The position numbers and the translations under genes are program-made. Of a stretch of DNA of 20,306 nucleotides, positions 8,541 to 15,943 are shown piece by piece. Source of the stretch: a bacterium (GTDB taxonomy: Bacteria > SZUA-182 > DTGQ01); NCBI GenBank assembly GCA_023512255.1, contig JAILZY010000063.1, forward strand, positions 1 to 20,306. The letters run 5' to 3'. Numbering within the stretch: the first letter of the stretch is position 1; every line of letters starts with the position of its first letter. The notes below the pieces were generated by a model. It did no database searches. It was not told the origin of the DNA and was given only the letters and a program-made list of their open reading frames with translations.

Positions 8541-8580
8541 TAGCCATTAAATAATGGCTATAATCATTAGATGATTATAG
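8541..8580. other. Two adjacent perfect AT-rich inverted repeats
   Basis: TAGCCATTA (8541-8549) pairs with TAATGGCTA (8552-8560). CTATAATCAT (8558-8567) pairs with ATGATTATAG (8571-8580). They share three bases, so the two hairpins are mutually exclusive at their edge. A smaller hairpin, AGCCGA/TCGGCT, is at 8644-8663. They lie between the rsmG-spoU gene and the lipoprotein gene, both on the minus strand. They could end or process transcripts, but no T-tract follows. Confidence 0.5.
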
Positions 8581-8703
8581 TAGCTGTTAATAAAAATAAT
8601 TAGTCGCTTTCAAAAAAAGGGAAAGAGAAATTACTTGAAGAATAGCCGAAAAATTACTCGGCTCCTCTCGGAAGGGCGTGAGCTAGACAAAATTTGCTTC
8701 TTT

Positions 8704-10440
8704 TTAACTCTTTTTATATACGGCTGATTTTGCCTTGAGTTTTCTTCTCCATTCATACAGGGCAATGGCCACAGCCGTAGCCGCGTTCAGCGACTCAAGA
8801 CCAGGCTCCATAGGGATAGCCACGGTTTGGGAGGAGGCCCTAAGCCCTTGAGGTAGCCCTGGCCCTTCGACCCCTGCCAGAAGGATAAAGCGGTCTGGAA
8901 ATTCGATCTGGCTGATATCAGCTCCCTCCATAGACAGGCTAATCAGGCCGACTCCCTGACTGCTCACTGCCTGGATAAGTGGCTGAATCTCCTGAATGGA
9001 TGGCCCACGGCGGTAGCTCATTCGAAAAATGGCGCTTCCTGCGGCTCGGATACTTTTGGGATGATAGGGGTTAGCCGCCTCTTTGAGCAAAATGACCTCC
9101 CGCACTCCGAAAGCTAATGCGCTTCGGATAACTGCGCCGATATTTTCAGGGTCCTGAAAGGGAATCATCAGGGTACACCCTGCTTCTACCATCTCATCAG
9201 CCTGCCAGGTCTTAATGGGAGGTGTTTGCACGATTAGGATCTTGGCTTCGGTTCCAAAGATATCGAGCTGGCGATAAAGTTGGTGGCTTAAGCGATAGAG
9301 AGGCATCTGCCGGCCAGTTTCCAGGGGAAGAGGCCAGCGGCTAAGATCTTGCGGCCCTGCCTTATCCTGCTCCGACACTTCCATATTCTTCTGCTCCCCG
9401 GCTCTTTCCTCCGATGGCGAGAGAATCAAGCCAAGGCATAACTTGGGGAAATCCCTCATCACCTCGGTGATGATTTTTCGGCCGAAAACCAGAGCCTGCC
9501 CCTCTTTCTTTATTCCCCGAGGAGTCAAAAGAGCCTTTATCCACTTAAAGGTCTCATTGGCTGGGCTTTCAATGAGTGGTGGTATCTGGGGGGATAGTTC
9601 TGGTTCTGTCTCTGGCTGATCCGAAAGCCGCTCGAATATGACCAGCCGCCGCTGATGGGGAGTGTGGGGAATGGTGTAGGCAATGTCTCGCTCGAGCCGA
9701 TAAAATCGGCTCATGCTCTCTATCGCTTCTTTGATTTCTGGTTCGCATTTTGGGCCTTTCATGAATATTGCCCATCCTCCAGGTTGCAGACTCCGCTTTA
9801 CCCTAGCCAGTGTTTTGGCTATAGGCTCAACAGCCCGGGTAATGACCCCTCTTATCGGACGGCTGAACGAGGCTGAGGTTTTATGGCCGTAGATTTCAAT
9901 CTTCTCAAGGCCAAGGGCTTCCACCACTTCGTGGAGAAAGCGGACCCTCTTGTGCCGTCCCTCGGAAAGTATGAATTCGGTCTCAGGGCAGGCTATCTTA
10001 AGTGGAATGGCTGGAAGACCTGCACCAGTGCCAAGGTCAAGGAGAGGGGATGGGAGTGTCCAGTCAAGAAGCTGAGCCACTAGGATACTGTCAATGTAAT
10101 GCTTTTGGACCATCTCATCAAATTGAAAGATGCGGGTTAGGTCATACTCTTCATTTTTTTCCCGCAAAAGGTTATGATACTGCCAAAGCTGCTTGTATTG
10201 TTTGTCGCTAAGTGGTAGATTACATTTAATGAACCACCTTTTGAGTGAAGGAAGCCCGGGGGGAGGGGGAAGTGCCTGGCTAGGGGGGAGGCATCTGGCT
10301 TGCCTGGATTGCCGAGCTTGCCGAGCCGAGCTTTTGGCTCCTTGGGGCTGAAAGCTGCTATTTTGTCTTTTGGTGCTTTTTGCGGCCGATTTTGCTGTTT
10401 TGGTGCCTTTTGCGGCCTCTTTTGCTGATCGAAGATCCAT
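8704..10440 (-). CDS. Fusion: RsmG-type 16S rRNA m7G methyltransferase plus SpoU/TrmH-type rRNA 2'-O-methyltransferase
   Basis: A 578-residue protein from ATG 10440. A TTG 11 codons upstream is open but has no ribosome site. Residues 1-65 are Ala/Lys/Gln/Arg-rich, with a 10-residue in-frame duplication. About 66-272 is an RsmG (GidB) domain: SAM motif LLDLGTGAGLPAIPLK (133-148) and the closing 'TPHQRRLVIFERL'. RsmG methylates G527 of 16S rRNA. About 294-570 is a SpoU-fold enzyme: substrate-binding part 'FKWIKALL...LVFGRKIITEV', then NIGAVIRSALAFG (433-445), GVEGPG (523-528) and SLNAATAVAIALYE (550-563), the three SPOUT motifs forming the knotted SAM site. SpoU enzymes methylate 2'-O of rRNA or tRNA; the target here is unknown. 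A linker of about 20 residues joins them. Both catalytic cores look intact. A two-methyltransferase fusion is unusual; RsmG is normally about 210 residues and alone. Confidence 0.88.
   Translation of the reverse strand: MDLRSAKEAAKGTKTAKSAAKSTKRQNSSFQPQGAKSSARQARQSRQARCLPPSQALPPPPGLPSLKRWFIKCNLPLSDKQYKQLWQYHNLLREKNEEYDLTRIFQFDEMVQKHYIDSILVAQLLDWTLPSPLLDLGTGAGLPAIPLKIACPETEFILSEGRHKRVRFLHEVVEALGLEKIEIYGHKTSASFSRPIRGVITRAVEPIAKTLARVKRSLQPGGWAIFMKGPKCEPEIKEAIESMSRFYRLERDIAYTIPHTPHQRRLVIFERLSDQPETEPELSPQIPPLIESPANETFKWIKALLTPRGIKKEGQALVFGRKIITEVMRDFPKLCLGLILSPSEERAGEQKNMEVSEQDKAGPQDLSRWPLPLETGRQMPLYRLSHQLYRQLDIFGTEAKILIVQTPPIKTWQADEMVEAGCTLMIPFQDPENIGAVIRSALAFGVREVILLKEAANPYHPKSIRAAGSAIFRMSYRRGPSIQEIQPLIQAVSSQGVGLISLSMEGADISQIEFPDRFILLAGVEGPGLPQGLRASSQTVAIPMEPGLESLNAATAVAIALYEWRRKLKAKSAVYKKS
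10368..10427. repeat. 30-bp in-frame tandem duplication in the rsmG-spoU 5' end
   Basis: Two 30-bp units, 10368-10397 and 10398-10427, are alike with a few changes (TTTTGGTGC.TTTTGCGGCC...TTTTGCTG). They encode repeated AK.AAK.TK peptides in the non-conserved N-terminal extension. Confidence 0.75.
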
Positions 10441-10445
10441 ACAGT

Positions 10446-11135
10446 ATGATCCCAAAATCCCTTTTTTTGCCAAATCAAGAGAATCTTCAGATTCTCTATG
10501 AAGACAACCACCTGATAGCCGTATACAAACCAGGCGGTGTTCTGGTCTAGGGAGATATTTCGGGAGATATCTCCCTGATGGATATGATTAAACAGTATAT
10601 CAAAGATACCTACAAAAAGCCAGCCGGGGTATTTCTCGGCCTGGTTCACCGACTTGATCGCCCGGTGTCTGGGGTAGTGGTCATGGCCAAAACATCCAAG
10701 GGTGCCAGAAGGCTATCAGAGCAGTTTCGCTCCCGCAGTGTTACTAAAATCTATTGGGCTCAAGTGTATGGGAAGATGGACCAGAAAGAGGGAATCTTGA
10801 CTACTTATCTTACCCGAGGAGCCAAAAGGACGGTGGTGACTAAAGAGGCCGAGCCTGGGGCTCAGCAGGCAGTTTTGTCTTACCGGATACTGCGGGAAGG
10901 AGGGGGGGGAAAATCACTCCTTGAGATCACCCTACACACGGGTCGACGGCATCAGATCCGCGCTCAGCTTGGCGCTGCAGGACATCCGATTGTCGGCGAT
11001 GTGAAATATGGCGCTCCAAGGCCCCTGCCCGATAATACCATCCGGCTTTTGGCAAAATCCCTAACCTTCAAGCATCCAACCAGGGATGAGATTATAACCG
11101 TTGAATGCCCTGAGCCTGACTGGAGTGAGTTTTGA
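10446..11135 (+). CDS. RluA-family pseudouridine synthase interrupted by an in-frame TAG
   Basis: Converts uridine to pseudouridine in rRNA or tRNA. Reading from ATG 10446, codons 1-34 encode an RluA-type N-terminus (LQILYEDNHLIAVYKPGGVLV). Codon 35 is TAG (10548-10550). The same frame then gives GDISGDISLMDMIKQYI...FLGLVHRLDRPVSG, with catalytic Asp71 in HRLDR, later GRRHQIRAQLGAAGHPIVGD, and ends at TGA 11135. In the family the motif commonly reads '...KP.GLLVQGD', so TAG stands where Gln (CAG) is expected and no residues are missing. Without readthrough, only a 34-residue peptide or an N-truncated form from ATG 10572 or 10578 could be made, lacking the first core strands. It is divergent from rsmG-spoU, the two ATGs being 5 bp apart; each ribosome site would lie in the other gene, and both are weak. 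Family secure; state (nonsense mutant or readthrough) undecided. Confidence 0.75.
10548..10550 (+). other. In-frame TAG codon inside the RluA-family gene
   Basis: The codons read GTT CTG GTC TAG GGA GAT ATT. From my knowledge of RluA sequences, Gln precedes GD at this site, so a single C-to-T change from CAG would explain it. The frame is otherwise open for 229 codons. A 12-bp near-perfect direct repeat (GGGAGATATTTC/GGGAGATATCTC, 10550-10573) follows, but the length still fits the family. Confidence 0.85.
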
Positions 11136-11149
11136 AAAAACCTCTTAAC

Positions 11150-11366
11150 GGTTTTCTCACCAAGTGCGAGAGCAGATCCAATTACCAAATCAATCGCAGG
11201 GACGGCCACCTGTGGCCGCCGAAATTGCGCGCTTTGCTAAGTGTCCGAGCATAAAGATCTATAACTTACTCAAGTAGCGCAAGCGTCTCGCCTGTGCTTG
11301 ACCAGCGAGGCGCTTATCCTACAAAACGTTATAATTTATTATGGTCGGATACTTAGCGAAAGAACC
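11150..11366. mobile_element. MITE-like element, copy 5 (diverged, about 217 bp)
   Basis: The left end is GGTTTTCTCACCAAGTGCGAG and the right end is TACTTAGCGAAAGAACC. Flanks TCTTAAC and TCTTAGT match in 5 of 7 positions, consistent with an old 7-bp target duplication. The inside contains 'gggacggccacctgtggccg' and a separate 'gcgcgctttgctaagtgtcc' segment, possibly an older nested end. It starts 14 bp after the RluA-family stop codon, and a weak AACC/GGTT hairpin overlaps the junction. Confidence 0.55.
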
Positions 11367-11844
11367 TCTTAGTCCTATGCGGCAGGACTCAAGTCCCATT
11401 CCGCAAGACAGATAATAAGATATTGTAATTTTTATTCTTACCAGAAATATGAACTCCTCATCCAAGTGAAAATTCCTGTCCTTCAGGACACATATCCTCT
11501 ATTTTTTGAGGCTCTCTTATCCTGTATCCCGCCCGGCTTATCCGGCTGAAAGCCGCTAACCTCTTGAAATAGCAATATTATGCCATATCAAAGCCGCATC
11601 GAGCGGCTCTTATGGCATGTATTTTGTTTATAATCTCTTTGTTTATCATCTCTTCAGGAAATTAAAATCTTCAGTGAATTAAAAAACGAAATCCAAAAAA
11701 GCAAGGACACCCAATGTGCGCCTCTGCAATAGTCAGAAAGCTTTGCGAAAGACAATCTGCTTGGCGAGAAGCAGACAATCTGCTCCTTAGAATCAGAGCG
11801 GCCTTGCGATTTCCAGAATTTTCATAAGAAAAAGGTGGTAGTCA
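11367..11844. other. Non-coding leader region upstream of the signalling cluster
   Basis: No gene is supported. It holds the compound hairpin at 11580-11618, a 15-bp tandem duplication (TTTGTTTATAATCTC 11623-11637 / TTTGTTTATCATCTC 11638-11652), a short palindrome TGTCCTTCAGGACA (11477-11490), and two copies of AGACAATCTGCT (near 11750 and 11771). Any promoter for the downstream cluster should be here, but I could not identify a convincing one. Confidence 0.55.
11580..11618 (+). terminator. Compound hairpin, possible terminator
   Basis: An outer 8-bp stem ATGCCATA (11580-11587) pairs with TATGGCAT (11611-11618). An inner 6-bp stem AGCCGC (11592-11597) pairs with GCGGCT (11603-11608) around loop ATCGA. 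GTATTTTGTTTATAATC follows, a weak T-rich tail. It could end transcripts from the left or be a structured leader of the signalling genes. Confidence 0.4.
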
Positions 11845-12216
11845 ATGAAATTGCTTCTCTATGCAGCCGCTACCCAAGGCGCCGCAGAGCGACTTCAGAG
11901 GATAATTGCTCCCCTGATTTCTGAGAGGAAGAGAGAAATTTACCAGACAATCACAGACCTATCCTATCGGCTCCGTCAGCCGATGAGTAGCCTTTGTGTG
12001 GCTGTGCTTCTTGCGGCCACTAGGAGTGAGCTTTCGGCTTTGCTCTCCATCCGGGAGCTACTGGCTGATCTTCGCCTGGTGGTTATTCTGCCTGATCTTG
12101 AGAGAGAAACCGTAGCCAGGGGGCACACCTTGCGGCCGCGGTTTGTGAGTCATATTGAGAGTGATTTTACCGATGTAGCGGCAGTGGTCAATAAAATGCT
12201 TGAACAGGAGCGTTAA
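11845..12216 (+). CDS. Receiver-like small protein without obvious phosphorylation site
   Basis: A 123-residue cytoplasmic protein with AAGGTGGT upstream of the ATG. The beta/alpha spacing resembles a CheY fold: 'MKLLLYAAA', then 'SSLCVAVLLAAT' in place of the strand carrying the phospho-acceptor, 'LRLVVILPD' as the fourth strand, 'RFVSHIESDFTDVAAVVNKML' as the last strand and helix. The usual acidic pair near residue 10, the acceptor Asp and the late Lys are not evident, so if it is a receiver it is degenerate. It lies immediately before the chemoreceptor-like gene (stop TAA 12214-12216, next start at 12219 or 12222), so the two are almost certainly translated together. The fold assignment is an inference; the gene is convincing from its ribosome site and coupling. 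Confidence 0.65.
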   Translation: MKLLLYAAATQGAAERLQRIIAPLISERKREIYQTITDLSYRLRQPMSSLCVAVLLAATRSELSALLSIRELLADLRLVVILPDLERETVARGHTLRPRFVSHIESDFTDVAAVVNKMLEQER

Positions 12217-12221
12217 GGGTG

Positions 12222-14186
12222 ATGCTTACTCTATCTAACTTTCTGTCTAGTGCATCCTTAAAAAGATTTTGGCTTCGGCGGCATCTTCCTGGTTTGGGGA
12301 CGAGACTTGAGGAAATCAGCCAAGAGCTCCTTTTGATGGCTTCTCAGAGTGAGCAGGAATTTCTCGCTCTGGGAGAGAAGCTTCAGGAATTTTCTTCGAC
12401 CTCAAGGCAGCTTTCCCAGCAGCTTAGACTTACCCTGGAAAAACTTGGCGGAAGGAGCGATGAGGCGATTTTGGTTAACATCCGGCACCTTCTTGAGAGT
12501 GCCACTGCTGGCTTGGGTGAGCAAAATGAAACTATGACTAGCTCTGTCCAGCATATGAAACCGATATGCAGCCGGCTCTCACAGCTTGGCAAGCTCAGGG
12601 ATGACTTCCAGCAGATTTCCCGTCTTCTCCGGATACTGGGCAATTCTATCAAAATTGAAAGCCATCGCTCCAGCAGCAAAGAGAGCCAAGAATTTATGAT
12701 CCTCGGTGAGGAGATCGATCATATCTGGTCAAACATCAACCAGCACATGGAAAAACTCCTCTCCCAGATTGCCGGATCGGCTCGATCGGTAAATTTAGCC
12801 CGACAGCATATAGCCGACAAGTTCAGGAGCTACCAGAAGCTGATTGCTAGGGCCAGAGAGTCAATCTTAGCGGCTCTGGCTGAGGTAGAGGAGACTTTTG
12901 AGCTCTCGTCTCGGGCTATGAGCGGAATGGCTGAACGTGCTCAGGAAATCTCACGGGAAATCGGCAAGATCGTCTGCTCTCTCCAGTTCCATGATATTGC
13001 CCGCCAGCAGATTGAGCATGTCCATGATGCTCTTGATCGGGCAGGAGGCAGGCTGAAGGACTCTGCCGGTCAAGGAGCTGAGCCGTGGTTTGAACTTCTG
13101 CCCGCTGTCAGCCAGCTTCTAGTTATCCAAAGGTCGCAGCTAGAAAACGTGAGTCTCGAAATGGATCAGGCAGGTGTGGGGATAAGAAAAAGCCTGCTTG
13201 AGATTGCCGGCAGACTGAAGGGTGAGGATAAGGCTATTGCCGCTTTTTGTGATCGAACCCATAGCCAGGAGGCGGGGAAGGTGCAGAGGCTGGAGGGTGA
13301 AATCGTGCACCTGGTCTCAATTCTCAATCAGTGCCAGGAACTTGAGGAAGAAATATCCCGCACCCTGAAGCCAACGATCCAATCCGCGGTCGAGGTCGAA
13401 AAATCTATGAAGGAAATGGAGAAGGTAGGATATGCTATCAATCTCCTGTCCCTTAACGCCTTGATCAAAGCGGCCCGTAATATTGAATCAGGCCAGGTCT
13501 TCGACGTCTTGGCTGAGGAGATTCACCAACAGGCTGTCCGCTCATGCGAATTGTCGGCTAAAGCCTGTGGGGAAATATCTACCCTGATTGAAGACAGTAG
13601 GAAACTTGAGGAAACCATGACTCTTCTCGCTGAGCAAAGGAGCAAGAGCGGATCAGTTATCCGGCTGACCTTGGATAATGCTCTTAGCTTAAAGTCCCTA
13701 AACCAGGAGCTTAGCGCACTCATCGGCCTGCTTGGCCAAAAAGAGAATAGTCTGGCAGAAGAGCTTTCGTCTTTGGCCGAAAGTGTTTGTTTTGACGATC
13801 TTTTCCGAACTAGAATCAAGCGAAGCATTGAGGAATTAGAAAGAATCAGAACTAAGCTTCAAGACTTTCTCGGCCCTGAGCATCAACTTAAACCAGACAG
13901 ACCAGAAAATCAGCCTAAGGACGATCTAGGATTTTCCGCTGATAACTACACCATGGAGAAGGAGAGGCAAATCCACTGGCAAGCAATCTCTGGCAGCAGC
14001 ATCGAAGAAGATAACCCTAAAGGGGGTCTGCTTGCTCAGTATCATGATCAAGACAGCGGCCAAGGTGGTCAGGATCAAAACCAAAACCAGGACCAGAACC
14101 AAAATCAGGACCAGACTGCCAACGAAGAGGCATCTTGCAAGGCTCACCAGGATTCGTCCCTGGGAGATAATGTTGAGCTATTTTGA
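12222..14186 (+). CDS. Soluble chemoreceptor-like coiled-coil protein
   Basis: A 654-residue, almost wholly helical protein with no transmembrane segment. It starts at ATG 12222, or GTG just before it, after AGGAG in the end of the previous gene. It resembles methyl-accepting chemotaxis signalling helices: residues about 405-455 'INLLSLNALIKAARNIESGQVFDVLAEEIHQQAVRS' mirror the MCP tip '[30 protein letters not shown]', but with several substitutions (Lys for Glu, no Ala-Gly). An earlier stretch near 138-170 (LRILGNSIKIES...EFMILGEEI) looks like a second degenerate tip. 'LQFHDIARQQIEHV' (about 254-267) and 'VCFDDLFRTRIKRSIEEL' (about 522-539) recall repeats seen in some chemotaxis-associated coiled coils. 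The last 90 residues are polar, with a QDQNQNQ low-complexity tract from an 18-bp duplication. It might scaffold CheA/CheW or bind the preceding receiver-like protein; no ligand is suggested. Confidence 0.8.
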   Translation: MLTLSNFLSSASLKRFWLRRHLPGLGTRLEEISQELLLMASQSEQEFLALGEKLQEFSSTSRQLSQQLRLTLEKLGGRSDEAILVNIRHLLESATAGLGEQNETMTSSVQHMKPICSRLSQLGKLRDDFQQISRLLRILGNSIKIESHRSSSKESQEFMILGEEIDHIWSNINQHMEKLLSQIAGSARSVNLARQHIADKFRSYQKLIARARESILAALAEVEETFELSSRAMSGMAERAQEISREIGKIVCSLQFHDIARQQIEHVHDALDRAGGRLKDSAGQGAEPWFELLPAVSQLLVIQRSQLENVSLEMDQAGVGIRKSLLEIAGRLKGEDKAIAAFCDRTHSQEAGKVQRLEGEIVHLVSILNQCQELEEEISRTLKPTIQSAVEVEKSMKEMEKVGYAINLLSLNALIKAARNIESGQVFDVLAEEIHQQAVRSCELSAKACGEISTLIEDSRKLEETMTLLAEQRSKSGSVIRLTLDNALSLKSLNQELSALIGLLGQKENSLAEELSSLAESVCFDDLFRTRIKRSIEELERIRTKLQDFLGPEHQLKPDRPENQPKDDLGFSADNYTMEKERQIHWQAISGSSIEEDNPKGGLLAQYHDQDSGQGGQDQNQNQDQNQNQDQTANEEASCKAHQDSSLGDNVELF

Positions 14187-14400
14187 GCAGTTTGTTGAGA
14201 AAAGATGTTTCCCATAGTTGATGGAGACTCCCATTTTCTTATTGAATACTTTTAGGAAAATCTAGAGTGATAAGACTATCATTGGCATTTTCATCTACAT
14301 TTAAAGATACATTTAAAGAAGACCCGCATTGTAGTAAGGCTCTCATTGACATTGAAAAGCCCCTGATCGGTATCGCTTGCGGGGGGAGATTGAGGTATTC
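14187..14400. other. Gap that may hold a decayed 5' part of the GGDEF gene
   Basis: Two short frames fit together only with frameshifts. ATG 14205 gives MFPIVDGDSHFLIEYF, then TAG (14253-14255) and ENLE before a TGA. A second frame from about 14246 to 14399 gives '...SRVIRLSLAFSSTFKDTFKEDPHCSKALIDIEKPLIGIACGG' and runs out at a GGGGGG tract (14380-14385), just where the GGDEF frame begins (EIEVF...). A 12-bp tandem duplication ACATTTAAAGAT/ACATTTAAAGAA (14298-14321) lies inside. This suggests loss of an N-terminal domain, but it is not proven. Confidence 0.35.
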
Positions 14401-15900
14401 ATGATCCAAGATAGAGAGCGGATCTACTTTACTAGATTCATCGTCGATGACCTGACCGGTCTTTTCAGCCACTCCTATTTTCAGCAGATTCTTCCTCAGG
14501 AGATGAAGCGGGCAAAAGCTGACCTCTCGCCTCTTTCGCTGGCTTTTTTAAACCTTGATAATTTTTCATCCTATAACCTAGGTTATGGATATTTCCAGGG
14601 CGATTATCTCTTAAGATCGGTCAGTGACACCATAAGACAGAACATTCGAAAATCAGATATTGCCTGTCGATACAAAGGTGATGAGTTTGCGGTGATCTTT
14701 CCGCGCACCTCTTCTCAGCAGGCCCTGTCAGTGGTGAATCAGATCAGATTCTTTCTGTTTCAGGGGGTTGATGCCCCTTGGCCTATTCAGGAAAAGCAGC
14801 CCATCACCCTGAGCGGAGGAATAGCCTCATTCCCTGATGATGCCACCAGTGCAGATGAGCTGATCGCCAAGGCCCAAAGAGCCCTCTCTTTGGTCAAAAT
14901 CAGGGGGAAAAATCAATGCTATCTATTTGCAGAATCATCAAATCTGCTCCAAGATCGTCAAGCCACTATCCTGATTGTTGACGATATGAAGTGCAATATC
15001 CTATCCATAGAAGAGGCGCTTGCTCCCCTCAACTTTTTTCCCCTCAGGGCCTATGATGGAATGCAGGCTCTGTCCATAGTCAAGCGCCAGAGGCCGGATC
15101 TTATTCTCATGGATATCATGATGCCGAATCTCAATGGTTATGAAGTCTGCCGCAGACTCAAAGAGGATGATAAGACCAGACTCATCCCGATCATCCTGAT
15201 TACCTCACTGAATACGCTCCAAGATAAGATTATGGGTATTGAGGTTGGGGCTGATGATTATCTGCTTAAACCTTTCGAGAAAGAAGAGCTTATAGCCAGG
15301 GTTAAGTCCTTGCTGCGAGTAAAGTATCTCAATGATCATCTGGAGCGGCAGGAAAATGTCATCTTCTCCCTAGCCAGCGCCATTGAGGCCAAAGATAAAT
15401 ACACCCTCGGCCATACTGAGCGGGTTACCAACTATGCCCTTTTGCTGGGAAATAGAATCGGGCTTGATGAGGCTGCACTCAATGCCTTGAAAATCGGCGG
15501 CCTGCTCCACGATATTGGAAAAATCGGGATCCCGGAGTCGATATTGAATAAACCAGGTCCTCTTGCCCCCTCTGAGCGGACAGTAATTCAAAAACATCCG
15601 GAGATCGGCTTTAACATTTGCCTTCCCCTTAAGGAGAGGCTAGGTGATGCCTTATTGGTTATTCGGCATCATCATGAAAAGCTTGACGGCACAGGCTATC
15701 CCGATGGCCTGCAAGGAAAGTCTATTCCCCTGGTAGCCAGAATCATGGCTATTGCTGATATCTACGATGCCCTAACTACTGACCGATCATACCGCACACG
15801 ACTAACCCGTGAGGATGCTTTGAGGATTATGAAAGATGAGGCTGAGCGAGGAGCGCTTGATCAGGAGCTTGTTCGTCAATTTGAGGATGTTATCGGCTAA
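14401..15900 (+). CDS. GGDEF-receiver-HD-GYP signalling protein
   Basis: A 499-residue soluble protein from ATG 14401, with GAGG six bases upstream (an in-frame TTG at 14377 is an alternative). Order: GGDEF domain (about 16-180), receiver (about 188-305), HD-GYP phosphodiesterase (about 320-499). The GGDEF active site is degenerate: KGDEF (92-96) replaces GGDEF, and the metal-strand reads NLDNF rather than D.DHF. The inhibitory-site RxxD (RKSD, five residues before KGDEF) is kept, so it may bind c-di-GMP without making it. The receiver has VDD (193-195), acceptor Asp238 in LILMDIMMP, and Lys290 in LLKPF, so it should be phosphorylated. HD-GYP has HDIGKIGIP (370-378) and HHHEKLDGTGYPDG, all metal ligands present, so c-di-GMP hydrolysis is likely. 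It precedes cheW by 43 bp. Confidence 0.93.
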   Translation: MIQDRERIYFTRFIVDDLTGLFSHSYFQQILPQEMKRAKADLSPLSLAFLNLDNFSSYNLGYGYFQGDYLLRSVSDTIRQNIRKSDIACRYKGDEFAVIFPRTSSQQALSVVNQIRFFLFQGVDAPWPIQEKQPITLSGGIASFPDDATSADELIAKAQRALSLVKIRGKNQCYLFAESSNLLQDRQATILIVDDMKCNILSIEEALAPLNFFPLRAYDGMQALSIVKRQRPDLILMDIMMPNLNGYEVCRRLKEDDKTRLIPIILITSLNTLQDKIMGIEVGADDYLLKPFEKEELIARVKSLLRVKYLNDHLERQENVIFSLASAIEAKDKYTLGHTERVTNYALLLGNRIGLDEAALNALKIGGLLHDIGKIGIPESILNKPGPLAPSERTVIQKHPEIGFNICLPLKERLGDALLVIRHHHEKLDGTGYPDGLQGKSIPLVARIMAIADIYDALTTDRSYRTRLTREDALRIMKDEAERGALDQELVRQFEDVIG

Positions 15901-15943
15901 CCACCAGAATCACAAGTAGAGGCGGAAAAAGGAGGAGAAAATT

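Noticed and set aside
13500-14150. Minus-strand frames opposite the coiled-coil protein
   Set aside because: Shadows of the coding strand; the plus-strand frame has ribosome site, coupling and MCP-like motifs.
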